Shown here in pieces: positions 41,844-49,301 of a stretch of 64,000 nucleotides of DNA. The translations under genes and the position numbers were made by a program. Under the pieces are notes generated by a model that did no database searches, had not been told where the DNA came from, and was given only the letters and a program-made list of their open reading frames with translations. Within the stretch, counting starts at the first letter, position 1; the number at the start of each line of letters is the position of its first letter. The stretch spans positions 322,744-386,743 of the forward strand of contig NZ_JAJQQS010000007.1 of the NCBI RefSeq assembly GCF_021228125.1. The letters are read 5' to 3'. Source of the stretch: Streptomyces albireticuli. GTDB taxonomy: Bacteria; Actinomycetota; Actinomycetes; Streptomycetales; Streptomycetaceae.

Positions 41844-41862
41844 GGCGGATGAACGATCCGCC
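41844..41862. promoter_or_regulatory. Inverted repeat in the divergent metB promoter region
   Basis: GGCGGAT and ATCCGCC are perfect 7-bp arms with a 5-nt spacer, placed between metB and the next plus-strand gene (126-nt gap). A regulator site is possible; a chance GC-rich dyad is also possible. Confidence 0.3.
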
Positions 41863-41917
41863 GGGCTGCCTCGTTGTCCTGATGTCGGCCCTTACGCTCA
41901 GCTTCCCGGGACACCTC

Positions 41918-43006
41918 ATGGAGTTTCTTTTCATCCTGCTCGCCATCGTGGTCGTCTGCGGTGTCCTGATCGGTCCCGCGATGCGTCGCAGGCGCGCCGG
42001 CCAGGAGGTGACCGAAGGCGCCCGGACCGCCGTCGACCCCGCCGGGGCGTACGGCTTCCTGCCCGCCGAGCGGCTCGACGTCCGCCTGCCCGGCCCGGAC
42101 GAGGCACTGCTCGCGGCGGTGCAGGAGGCCCGCCGCACCCAGGACTGGAAGCCGGCCGCCGAGCTGCTGGCCCGTACGGACGCCACGTCGGCCGCCGAGC
42201 TGCGGTGGCAGCGGGTGCAGACGCTGGCGGGCGCGGCCGCCCAGGAGCTCGCGGAGACGCCGGGCACGGGCGGCATGTGGCTGCGCCACTGGCGCGTGGT
42301 CGCGCCCAAGGACGCGGGCGGCGCGGCGGTGCAGGCCGAGTTCCTGGTCCAGCAGGCGCTGCGCGACCCGGCCTCGCAGGACTTCCGGATGATCCTCGAG
42401 GAGGCGCGTACGGTCTGCGCCGAGGCGTCCCTGCTGGCGCCGGGCGACCCGGTGCCGACCATCGTCGAACTGGGCGTGGCCCGGGGCCTCGGCGTGTCCG
42501 AGGCGGAGTTCCAGTCCCTGTGGGAGCGGGTGGTCGCGCGCGCCCCGCAGCACATGGGGGCGCACCTGGCGGCGCTCCGCTACTGGAGCGCGAAGTGGCA
42601 CGGCTCGCAGGAGCGGGCGGACGCCTTCGCGCAGCGCGCGGCGGCCGGGGCGGCGCCGGGCAGCCTGCTGCCGGCGCTGCCGCTGTTCGCCGTCCACGAC
42701 CACCTGCCGGACGTGAACCTGGTCCCCGGTCTGTACCAGGGCGTGGTGGTGTCCCAGGCGATCGAGGCGGCCCGCTTCGCGGTGGCCGGCGCCCCGGCCG
42801 ACCACCCGGTGCTGCCGCACGTCCGTCACCTGCTGGTGTGGTTCCTGGTGCGCGCGGAGCGCTACGCGGAGGCGATGGAGCAGCTGCGCGCCGTCGACGG
42901 CCACATCGGGGCGGTCCCGTGGTCGTACGAGCAGGACCCGGTGGCGGCGTACCTGACGTACCGGGCACTGGCGGTGGCCGGGTGGGAGCAGGGCGCGGGG
43001 CGTTGA
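41918..43006 (+). CDS. Membrane-anchored TPR-like protein of unknown function
   Basis: 362 residues. One N-terminal membrane helix (1-20) is followed by R-R-R-R and a cytoplasmic, helix-rich body with repeated A-A-E-L-L-A and W-x-x-A patterns suggestive of TPR-like hairpins (about 60-340). No catalytic residues are evident. The start is not certain: ATG 41918 gives a good signal anchor, while ATG 41882 adds 12 residues. Its divergence from metB and closeness to msrA are typical of streptomycetes. No function is known to me. Confidence 0.75.
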   Translation: MEFLFILLAIVVVCGVLIGPAMRRRRAGQEVTEGARTAVDPAGAYGFLPAERLDVRLPGPDEALLAAVQEARRTQDWKPAAELLARTDATSAAELRWQRVQTLAGAAAQELAETPGTGGMWLRHWRVVAPKDAGGAAVQAEFLVQQALRDPASQDFRMILEEARTVCAEASLLAPGDPVPTIVELGVARGLGVSEAEFQSLWERVVARAPQHMGAHLAALRYWSAKWHGSQERADAFAQRAAAGAAPGSLLPALPLFAVHDHLPDVNLVPGLYQGVVVSQAIEAARFAVAGAPADHPVLPHVRHLLVWFLVRAERYAEAMEQLRAVDGHIGAVPWSYEQDPVAAYLTYRALAVAGWEQGAGR

Positions 43007-43424
43007 GGGGGCCGCGGCAGGCGCGCCGGTAGTGACGGGGGAGGCGCTTCGGCGGGACGGTACCGGCCGCCGGGTGCCCGGAGCCGGGCGGCCCGGATCG
43101 GCGGCCAGGGCGGTCCGGGGACGGGCGGCCGAGAGATCGCCCGCTGTATGTCACCGAGCCCCGAGACCCGAGGCCGGGCACCCGCACGGGCAGGAGTCCG
43201 CCGAGGGCCGGAGAGCCGCGCCGCTGAGCCGGAAGGCCGCGGCAGGGGACCGGGGCCGGTGCGGCCGGGGCCGGCGCGGCCGGCGTAGCCGGGGCCGGCG
43301 CGGTGACGACGGACGTACGCGTACAACGCGGCCGACACCCGCCGCGCCCGGCGTCCGGGAATCGCCGGGCGCTCCCGCTCGTTGACGGAACAGCCCGTCC
43401 GTCCGGCCCTCCCCTGGAGCCGCA
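43007..43424. other. Intergenic region upstream of msrA
   Basis: 418 nt of GC-rich sequence with local GGCCGGGGCCGGCGC repeats (about 43240-43305). Reading frames crossing it have no ribosome site or recognisable content. I see no gene and no clear promoter. Confidence 0.4.
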
Positions 43425-44093
43425 ATGCTCTTCTCCCGCCATGAGACCCGCCTCCCCAGCCCCGAGGAGGCCCTGAAGGGCCGCCCGGAGCCGGAATTCG
43501 CCCTCCCGGAGCGCCACACAGTGCTGGGCACCCCCCTCGCGGCCCCCTACCCCGAGGGCCTCGAGGTGGCGGACTTCGGCCTGGGCTGCTTCTGGGGCGC
43601 CGAGCGCAAGTTCTGGCAGGCCCCGGGCGTCTGGACGACCCTGGTCGGCTACCAGGGCGGCCACACCCCGAACCCGGCGTACGAGGAGGTGTGCAGCGGT
43701 CTCACCGGCCACACCGAGGCCGTCCGCGTCGTCTTCGATCCGTCCGTGACCTCGTACGAGGCGCTTTTGAAGCTCTTCTGGGAGTCCCACGACCCCACGC
43801 AGGGCTTCCGCCAGGGCAACGACCGGGGCACCCAGTACCGCTCGGCGGTCTACACCCACTCCCCGTCCCAGCAGTCGGCGGCCGAGGCGTCCCGCGACGC
43901 CTACCAGTCCGTCCTCCGCGCCTCCGGCTACGGCCCGATCACCACGGAGATCCTCCCGGCGGGCCCGTTCTACCCGGCGGAGGCGGCCCACCAGCAGTAC
44001 CTGGACAAGAACCCGGCGGGCTACTGCGGGATCGGCGGCACGGGCGTCTCCTGCCCGGTCGGGATCGCCGGGGCACCGTCGCCGGACGCCTGA
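43425..44093 (+). CDS. msrA: Peptide methionine sulfoxide reductase MsrA
   Basis: 222 residues. The catalytic G-C-F-W-G-A-E (Cys-55) opens the core; Y-x-G-G-x-T-x-N-P-x-Y, the G-H-T-E-A-V region and H-D-P-T follow. The C-terminal G-Y-C-G-I-G-G-T-G-V-S-C-P contains resolving cysteines. It reduces methionine-S-sulfoxide in proteins. GGAG lies 8 nt before the ATG. It is monocistronic. Confidence 0.96.
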   Translation: MLFSRHETRLPSPEEALKGRPEPEFALPERHTVLGTPLAAPYPEGLEVADFGLGCFWGAERKFWQAPGVWTTLVGYQGGHTPNPAYEEVCSGLTGHTEAVRVVFDPSVTSYEALLKLFWESHDPTQGFRQGNDRGTQYRSAVYTHSPSQQSAAEASRDAYQSVLRASGYGPITTEILPAGPFYPAEAAHQQYLDKNPAGYCGIGGTGVSCPVGIAGAPSPDA

Positions 44094-44274
44094 CGGGCCG
44101 CACGGCGCCCCGTACCGGCCGCTCCGGGCCCGTGAGGCGTCCGGGGCGGGCTGACGGCCTCGCCGGTCACGGCCTCCCGACCGGCCGCCCGAGCAGCCGA
44201 CCGTGGCGAGGACGTCTCGGACGCCCGCCCCCCCACATCCCGCACAGGCCGATTCCGCACCCCGGCCCCGGCGT
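44094..44274. other. Intergenic region between convergent genes
   Basis: 181 nt, GC-rich, without a clear hairpin terminator or gene. Confidence 0.35.
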
Positions 44275-44907
44275 TCACCGCGGCACGGTGCGGTACAGCG
44301 GATCCGTGAGGTCCGTCCGGATGTGGTGGGCCAGGGACGGGCGGCGGGGCAGGGTGGAGCGGGCGACGATCTCGCCGCAGGGGACCTGGATCTGCGGGAA
44401 GCCCCTGGAGACGAGGTGCGCGATGGAGGTGCCGTAGGCGACGCCCCGCACCTCCGACCAGAGGAGGGCGCCCGCGCACATCGGGCAGGGCTCGGCCGTG
44501 CTCACCACGACGTACGACCGCAGGGGGATGCCCGCCGCCGCGGCCTTGCGCAGCAAGCTGACCTCCGCGTGCGCCGTAAGGTCGCCGCCTTCCGAGCTGT
44601 TGCCCGCGCCCATCACGACGGAGCCGTCGGCCGGGTCGACCAGGGCCGCCCCGAAGGGCCAGCGCGCCGTACGCGCGTGGCGCACGGCAACAGGCATGGC
44701 GTCGGCGACCGCGGCCCGCAGGCGGGGTGGCCAGTCGCCCTCCCAGCACTCGGTTCTCGCCGGGGGGTTCCCGGGAGAACCGGCCCGCGCGGACGGGGCC
44801 GCACCCAGGACGCCTCCCACCGCCGACGGGACGGCCACCAGGGCCGTCCCACGGAGGAAGCGCCGACGCGAAGAGCCTGTGGAGCCCGGAGCGGCCGGAG
44901 AAGTCAT
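44275..44907 (-). CDS. Tat-exported cytidine/guanine deaminase-like protein
   Basis: 210 residues. The N-terminus has a twin-arginine signal: S-R-R-R-F-L-R-G (13-20), then a hydrophobic core and A-R-A near residue 42. The mature part is a zinc nucleoside deaminase fold with H-A-E (His-113, Glu-115) and P-C-P-M-C (Cys-141, Cys-144), the signature of guanine deaminase, TadA and cytosine deaminases. Such enzymes are usually cytoplasmic; secretion as a folded zinc protein fits Tat export. The substrate may be an extracellular base or nucleoside. The ATG at 44907 is required to include the signal. Confidence 0.85.
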   Translation of the reverse strand: MTSPAAPGSTGSSRRRFLRGTALVAVPSAVGGVLGAAPSARAGSPGNPPARTECWEGDWPPRLRAAVADAMPVAVRHARTARWPFGAALVDPADGSVVMGAGNSSEGGDLTAHAEVSLLRKAAAAGIPLRSYVVVSTAEPCPMCAGALLWSEVRGVAYGTSIAHLVSRGFPQIQVPCGEIVARSTLPRRPSLAHHIRTDLTDPLYRTVPR

Positions 44908-45026
44908 GCGGCCATTCCAGCAGCGCGGGTCCCTCCTGCCCAGAGGGCCGCGTCCCGCCGCCCGCCGGAGGATACGTACGAGCCCCCGTCCCGAGCCTCG
45001 CCCCCGGGCCCGCCCCGCCCCGGCCG

Positions 45027-45042
45027 CTCTGCTCTCGGCAAA
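45027..45042 (+). promoter_or_regulatory. Candidate PopR/ClgR-type activator box upstream of clpP3
   Basis: CTCTGCTCTCGGCAAA carries TGC and GCA in dyad, similar in kind to the Cys/Gly-type boxes bound by PopR/ClgR regulators of clp genes. It lies about 100 nt before clpP3, a suitable distance for an activator. The match was judged from memory of such sites and is uncertain. Confidence 0.35.
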
Positions 45043-45139
45043 TCTGCTGCGGGCCGAGATTCCTCCCGGCACCGCCCCGGCGGCCCGACAGTGGAGTGAC
45101 CCGCGGCGGACGGCAGCCGCGTCACGACGAGGAGGCTCC

Positions 45140-45793
45140 ATGTCAGCGCTCATCACCGGCTCGGACGCGTATCCGCGTCCCCGCGCCTCCGAAGGGGACA
45201 CGCCGTCGACGCGGTTCGACGACCACCTGGCGGCGCAGCTCCTCACCCAGCGGATCGTCGTCCTCGGCACCCAGGTCGACGAGGTCTCCGCCAACCGGGT
45301 CTGCGCCCAACTGCTCCTGCTGTCCGCGGAGGACCCGCGCACCGACATCAGCCTCTACATCAACAGCCCGGGCGGCTCGGTCACGGCGGGCCTCGCGATC
45401 TACGACACGATGCGGCTGATCCCGAACGACGTCTCGACGCTGGCCATGGGATTCGCCGCCAGCATGGGGCAGTTCCTCCTCACCGTCGGCACGGCGGGCA
45501 AGCGCTTCGCCCTGCCGAACGCGCGGATCATGATGCACCAGCCCTCGGCCGGCATCGGCGGTACCGCCGCCGACATCGCGATCCAGGCCGAGAACCTGGA
45601 GTTCACCAAGCGGGCCGTCGAGCGCATCACCGCCGAGCACACCGGCCAGACCCCGGAGACGATCTCCCGCGACGGCGACCGCGACCGGTGGTTCACGGCC
45701 CAGCAGGCCAAGGAGTACGGCATGGTCGACCGCGTCGTCGAGTCCCTCGACGACGTCCGTCCGGCCGGTACGAAGCGACGGATCGGACTCTGA
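45140..45793 (+). CDS. clpP3: ClpP-family protease subunit (ClpP3)
   Basis: 217 residues with GGAGG 5 nt before the ATG. The catalytic triad is complete: Ser-108 in G-F-A-A-S-M-G, His-133 in M-M-H-Q-P, and Asp-182 in D-R-D-R-W-F. The N-S-P-G-G-S oxyanion segment is present. The N-terminus is short with a possible processing region. It forms a tetradecameric protease chamber with ClpP4 and a Clp ATPase. Streptomycetes carry a second clpP pair (clpP3-clpP4) that is induced through PopR when ClpP1P2 fails; this operon matches that pair. Confidence 0.92.
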   Translation: MSALITGSDAYPRPRASEGDTPSTRFDDHLAAQLLTQRIVVLGTQVDEVSANRVCAQLLLLSAEDPRTDISLYINSPGGSVTAGLAIYDTMRLIPNDVSTLAMGFAASMGQFLLTVGTAGKRFALPNARIMMHQPSAGIGGTAADIAIQAENLEFTKRAVERITAEHTGQTPETISRDGDRDRWFTAQQAKEYGMVDRVVESLDDVRPAGTKRRIGL

Positions 45794-45795
45794 CG

Positions 45796-46407
45796 ATGAG
45801 CCAGTACACCATCCCCACCGTCGTGGAGCGCACCCAGCAGGGCGAGCGGGCGTACGACGTCTTCAGCCGGCTGCTGTCGGAGCGGATCATCTTCCTGGGC
45901 ACGGAGATCGACGACGGCGTCGCGAACGTCGTCATCGCGCAGCTGCTCCACCTGGAGTCGTCCAGCCCGGAGAGCGAGATCGCGATCTACATCAACTCGC
46001 CGGGCGGCTCGTTCACCTCGCTCATGGCCATCTACGACACGATGACCTTCGTCAGCTCGCCGATCTCGACGTTCTGCGTCGGCCAGGCGGCCTCGACGGC
46101 GGCGGTGCTCCTCGCGGGCGGGGCCCCCGGGCGGCGGTTCGTCCTCGAACACTCCCGGGTGCTGCTGGGGCAGCCGTCGAGCGGCGGGCGGCAGGGAACC
46201 GTCTCGGACCTCACCCTCCAGGCCAAGGAGATGCTCCGGATCCGCGCGGAGGTCGAGGAAGTGCTGTCCCGGCACACCCCCCACGACGTCGCGACCCTCC
46301 GCGCGGACATGGACCGCGACAAGGTCTTCACCGCGCACGAGGCGGTGTCCTACGGGCTCGCCGACGCGGTGCTCAGCCGGCGGGAGCTCGCGGCCGCCCG
46401 GCGGTGA
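45796..46407 (+). CDS. clpP4: ClpP4-type subunit lacking the catalytic histidine
   Basis: 203 residues, starting 2 nt after the clpP3 stop. The nucleophile Ser-100 (G-Q-A-A-S-T-A) and Asp-175 (D-R-D-K-V-F) are present. The site equivalent to the triad His reads R-V-L-L-G-Q-P, with Gly-125 in its place, where ClpP3 has R-I-M-M-H-Q-P. The subunit is thus predicted not to be catalytic by itself and probably forms a mixed barrel with ClpP3. Every other structural motif, including I-N-S-P-G-G-S, is retained. Confidence 0.92.
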   Translation: MSQYTIPTVVERTQQGERAYDVFSRLLSERIIFLGTEIDDGVANVVIAQLLHLESSSPESEIAIYINSPGGSFTSLMAIYDTMTFVSSPISTFCVGQAASTAAVLLAGGAPGRRFVLEHSRVLLGQPSSGGRQGTVSDLTLQAKEMLRIRAEVEEVLSRHTPHDVATLRADMDRDKVFTAHEAVSYGLADAVLSRRELAAARR

Positions 46408-46425
46408 CGGCGGCCTGAGGCCGCG

Positions 46426-46469
46426 CGTGGGCGGCCGTCGCCCCACGGGGGAGGCGACGGCCGCCCACG
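46426..46469. terminator. Bidirectional terminator clpP4/popR
   Basis: A perfect 17-bp stem (46426-46442 with 46453-46469) with a 10-nt loop between two convergent genes, ending 1 nt before the regulator's stop. Confidence 0.88.
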
Positions 46470-46470
46470 G

Positions 46471-46929
46471 TCATGCCGCGAGTCGCACCTCGCCCTGCCG
46501 CGACACCGACGGCGCCGCGCCGTAGCGGGCCGTCGGCGCGGAGCGGGACGTACGGAGGGAGCGGGCCGGGGCGACCGGGGCGGCGGCGGTACGGGGCGGC
46601 CTGGCCGCGCGCGCCCCGCCGAGGCGGGCGAGCTCCTCCTGCGCGAGGGCGAGGAGATCGGCCAGCCCGAGGCCGAGGGCCTGCGCGGCGGCCGCGAGGA
46701 CCTCGGACGACGCCTCCTTGCGGCCGCGCTCCACCTCGGAGAGGTAGGGCATCGAGATCCGGCCCGCGTCGGCGACGTCCTTGAGCGTACGTTCCTGCGC
46801 GCGGCGTTCGCGGCGCAGTACGTCACCGATGACGTCCCGCCAGAGCGGCTCCTTGGCCGCGGGGGCCGGGTGCGCCGTGGCCGGGCACAGGGGGACGACG
46901 CGGGCTTGGTTGGGCGCGTGGGTGCTCAC
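46471..46929 (-). CDS. popR: PopR/ClgR-like XRE-family regulator of clp genes
   Basis: 152 residues from GTG 46929. After an unstructured start, residues 30-95 form an XRE helix-turn-helix (L-K-D-V-A-D-A-G-R-I-S-M-P-Y-L-S-E-V-E-R-G-R-K-E-A). The domain ends with a Leu-rich helix, and the C-terminus is a disordered Arg/Ala/Pro tail ending in L-A-A. PopR and ClgR of Streptomyces activate clp genes and are themselves degraded by ClpP through C-terminal Ala-Ala tags. The position beside clpP3-clpP4 favours PopR over ClgR. No good ribosome site is visible; TACTCT 7 nt upstream suggests a leaderless transcript. Confidence 0.8.
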   Translation of the reverse strand: MSTHAPNQARVVPLCPATAHPAPAAKEPLWRDVIGDVLRRERRAQERTLKDVADAGRISMPYLSEVERGRKEASSEVLAAAAQALGLGLADLLALAQEELARLGGARAARPPRTAAAPVAPARSLRTSRSAPTARYGAAPSVSRQGEVRLAA

Positions 46930-47112
46930 CCCTTCAGAGTAGGAGCGGCACGCCCGGAGGAGGGCCGACGGCGTTCTGCCCCCGGCGAAATCGGGGGGGC
47001 AGGGCGGATGCGTACGTCCGACGGGAGCCGAGGGCTGATGACTGCGGGCCGCTGACCGCCGACCGCTGACCGCCGGCGCGGACCCCGCGCGCTGCCCGCC
47101 TCCCCTCTCGCA

Positions 47113-47409
47113 CTACATCCGGTCGACCGCTTCCTTCGCCTCCCTCAGGTCGGCGCCCGTGATCTCCCGGTAGGCCGCGATGGCCTGGATCTTCTTACCG
47201 TCCTTCAGGAGCGCCCCGACGCGCTCCAGTTCGGGTGCCCGCCCGGCATCCTGCTGGGCGATTCCCATGTGCCGCAGGATCAGGTCCGTCTTGCGGTCGA
47301 GCTCCCCGATCCTGTGGTCCAGTCGCTTGAGCCGGCGTTCCTGGGCCGAGCTCAGCCAGGCGAAGAGCGGGATGAGCACGAGGAGGGCCAGATACACGGC
47401 TATGTCCAT
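47113..47409 (-). CDS. Small membrane protein with L7/L12-like C-terminal domain
   Basis: 98 residues from ATG 47409 (an upstream ATG at 47460 is possible). One N-terminal membrane helix (about 4-20) is followed by a charged coiled segment and a C-terminal stretch (A-L-L-K-D-G-K-K-I-Q-A-I-A-A-Y-R-E-I-T-G-A-D-L-R-E-A-K-E-A-V-D) that resembles the C-terminal domain of ribosomal protein L7/L12. Such hybrids occur in actinobacteria; the domain may be a protein-binding module rather than ribosomal. No operon partner. Confidence 0.8.
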   Translation of the reverse strand: MDIAVYLALLVLIPLFAWLSSAQERRLKRLDHRIGELDRKTDLILRHMGIAQQDAGRAPELERVGALLKDGKKIQAIAAYREITGADLREAKEAVDRM

Positions 47410-47490
47410 GACACGCGATCGTAGCGAGGGCGGGGCGGACGGCACCCTTTTCGTCGCCACGTCGCCACGTCACCCCGTCGCTACGTCGTC

Positions 47491-48057
47491 TCACTGCCGA
47501 TAGGCGATGAAGCGGAAACTCCCCTTCCCCACACTGACTTCGCAGTCGTCGAACCCCGCCGCCCTCAGCCGCCTCTCCAGCGTCTCCGGCGGTACGGGCA
47601 CACAGGTGTCGCCGAGATGTATCAGCCGGAAGCCCCAGTTGCTGAGGGCGTCGCACCCGGTGAAGAAGCCACCGGGGCGCAGGACCCGGCGGGCCTCGGC
47701 GAAGAGCCTGTCCTGGGCGCGGGGCGAGGGGACGTGGTGCAGCATGGTGAAGCAGGCGACGGAGTCGAACCCGCCGTCGGGCAGCGGCAGCGCGCTGCCG
47801 TCGGCGTGCCGGACGTCCGCCCGGTCGCCGAACTCCCCGCGCAGCCGGGCCGCGTAGGAGGCGTCGGCCTCGACGAGCGTCAGCCGGGAGACCTTGGGCA
47901 GCAGGACGCGCGTCGTCGCGCCGTAACCCGGCCCGATCTCCAGCGTGTCGGGGCCGAGGGTGACCCCTTCGAGGGCCCAGGGCAGCAGTTCGTTCTCGAT
48001 CGCGCGCGCCCATTTGTCGGAGGCGCACAGGCGGCGGTGGATGAAGTTCATCGGCAT
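47491..48057 (-). CDS. Class I SAM-dependent methyltransferase
   Basis: 188 residues. Motif I is D-T-L-E-I-G-P-G-Y-G (about 37-46), motif II L-T-L-V-E-A-D, and motif post-II F-D-S-V-A-C-F-T-M-L-H-H-V, the UbiE/Methyltransf_11 arrangement. The substrate is unknown. It is divergent from an AraC-family gene with only 54 nt between starts, so the AraC regulator may control it. Confidence 0.88.
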   Translation of the reverse strand: MPMNFIHRRLCASDKWARAIENELLPWALEGVTLGPDTLEIGPGYGATTRVLLPKVSRLTLVEADASYAARLRGEFGDRADVRHADGSALPLPDGGFDSVACFTMLHHVPSPRAQDRLFAEARRVLRPGGFFTGCDALSNWGFRLIHLGDTCVPVPPETLERRLRAAGFDDCEVSVGKGSFRFIAYRQ

Positions 48058-48111
48058 GCTTCGAGGCTAGGAAGATGGGCGGGTGTCGGATACGGGCCAG
48101 GGGGTCAACTG

Positions 48112-48996
48112 ATGTCGCCAAACGGACAAGCCGCCGGGTGCGGAGGGGGTCGGCGAGGGCGAGCCGGGGGCGGAGGGGACCCGCACGGCCGGGCCGGGGG
48201 CGGGCCCTCCCAGCCCTCCCACGGCCACCTCGTCGCCCCTCTCGGCAGCGCCATCGCCGTCGGCAGCTTCCCCCTCGACGGCGGCGAGTGGTTCGCCCGG
48301 CACGAGCACGGTGCCCATCAGCTCGCCTGGGCGCCCCACGGCGTCCTCGCCGTGCGGGCCACCGGCCGCACCTGGGTGCTGCCCTCCACCGTCGCCCTCT
48401 GGATCCCCGCCGGGGTGCCGCACGCCACGGGGGCGACCTCGGCCGCCCTGCTCCGCAGCCTCTACTTCTGGCCGGACCGCTGCCCGGTCTCCTGGGACGA
48501 GCCCCGAGTCGTCGCCGTGTCAGGACTGTTGCGCGAGCTCATCGGGCACCTCGCGCAGGGCGCCGACCGCATCCCGGCCGACGCCCGGCTCCGCGCCGAG
48601 AGCGTCGTCCTCGACCTCCTGCGCCCGGTGTCCGTGACGACCGTCCGCGCCCCGGACCCCGCGGACCCCCGGGCCCGCCGCGTCGCGGAGGCCCTCCGCG
48701 CCGACCCTTCCGACGGCCGGACGCTGACGGAGTGGGGAACGGTCGTGGGCGCCAGCGCGCGCACGCTAGCCCGGGCGTTCGTCTCCGATACGGGCCTGAC
48801 GTACGGGCAGTGGCGCACCCAGCTGCGCCTCCAGGCTGCGATGCCGCTGCTGGCCGCGGGGGCGACGGTGTCGTCGGTGGCGCGGCGGGTGGGGTACGGG
48901 TCGGCCAGCGCGTTCGTGGCGGCGTTCCGGCGGGGGGTGGGGGTGGCGCCGGGTACGTATTTCGCACGGGCGGGTGGGGAGGGGGTGGGGCGGTGA
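48112..48996 (+). CDS. AraC-family regulator with N-terminal cupin
   Basis: 294 residues. An N-terminal Gly/Ala-rich leader of about 40 residues precedes a cupin-like sensor (about 45-140, with H-E-H-G-A-H-Q-L-A-W and W-I-P-A-G-V-P-H). The C-terminal double helix-turn-helix (about 200-285) includes S-A-R-T-L-A-R-A-F and V-G-Y-G-S-A-S-A-F-V-A-A-F-R-R. This subfamily is often adjacent to a transporter or methyltransferase gene it regulates. The start ATG 48112 lacks a strong ribosome site. Confidence 0.88.
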   Translation: MSPNGQAAGCGGGRRGRAGGGGDPHGRAGGGPSQPSHGHLVAPLGSAIAVGSFPLDGGEWFARHEHGAHQLAWAPHGVLAVRATGRTWVLPSTVALWIPAGVPHATGATSAALLRSLYFWPDRCPVSWDEPRVVAVSGLLRELIGHLAQGADRIPADARLRAESVVLDLLRPVSVTTVRAPDPADPRARRVAEALRADPSDGRTLTEWGTVVGASARTLARAFVSDTGLTYGQWRTQLRLQAAMPLLAAGATVSSVARRVGYGSASAFVAAFRRGVGVAPGTYFARAGGEGVGR

Positions 48997-49301
48997 GGTG
49001 CAGCTGCGCGGGCGGTGCGAGAGGCGGCACCTGGCGGCGCGGAGGGCCGAACCGGCGACGCTGGCCCTGCGGGCGGCCTTCCCCGGCCCCGCCCCTCCCC
49101 GAAACCGGGGGCAAGCCCCTGGGCCCCCTTCCGCGCTGACGCGCGGTGTCCTCAAACGCCGGCCGGGCTGAATTCACCCGCGGACCGGGCCCGGGGCGGA
49201 GCCCCTCACGCGGCGGAGCCTCACATCGGATGCAGCGGGAAGGGGCGGGGCTGGGGAAAACGCCCCGCGCAGCGGCGACCCACCCCACCGCCCACCCACC
49301 G
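48997..49301. repeat. Streptomyces intergenic repeat, copy A
   Basis: About 300 nt with no gene. It holds the mosaic seen again at 50740-51140 and 61707-61918: CCCGAAACCGGGGGCAAGCC, CCTCAAACGCCGGCCGGGCTG, GGGGCGGAGCCCC and GGGAAGGGGCGGGGCTGGGG. Several parts are short dyads. Translation gives low-complexity peptides that are not real genes. Confidence 0.85.

Noticed and set aside
40757..43006. Open frame of 749 residues overlapping metB
   Set aside because: Its first half is antisense to metB; the signal-anchor start at 41918 defines the real gene.
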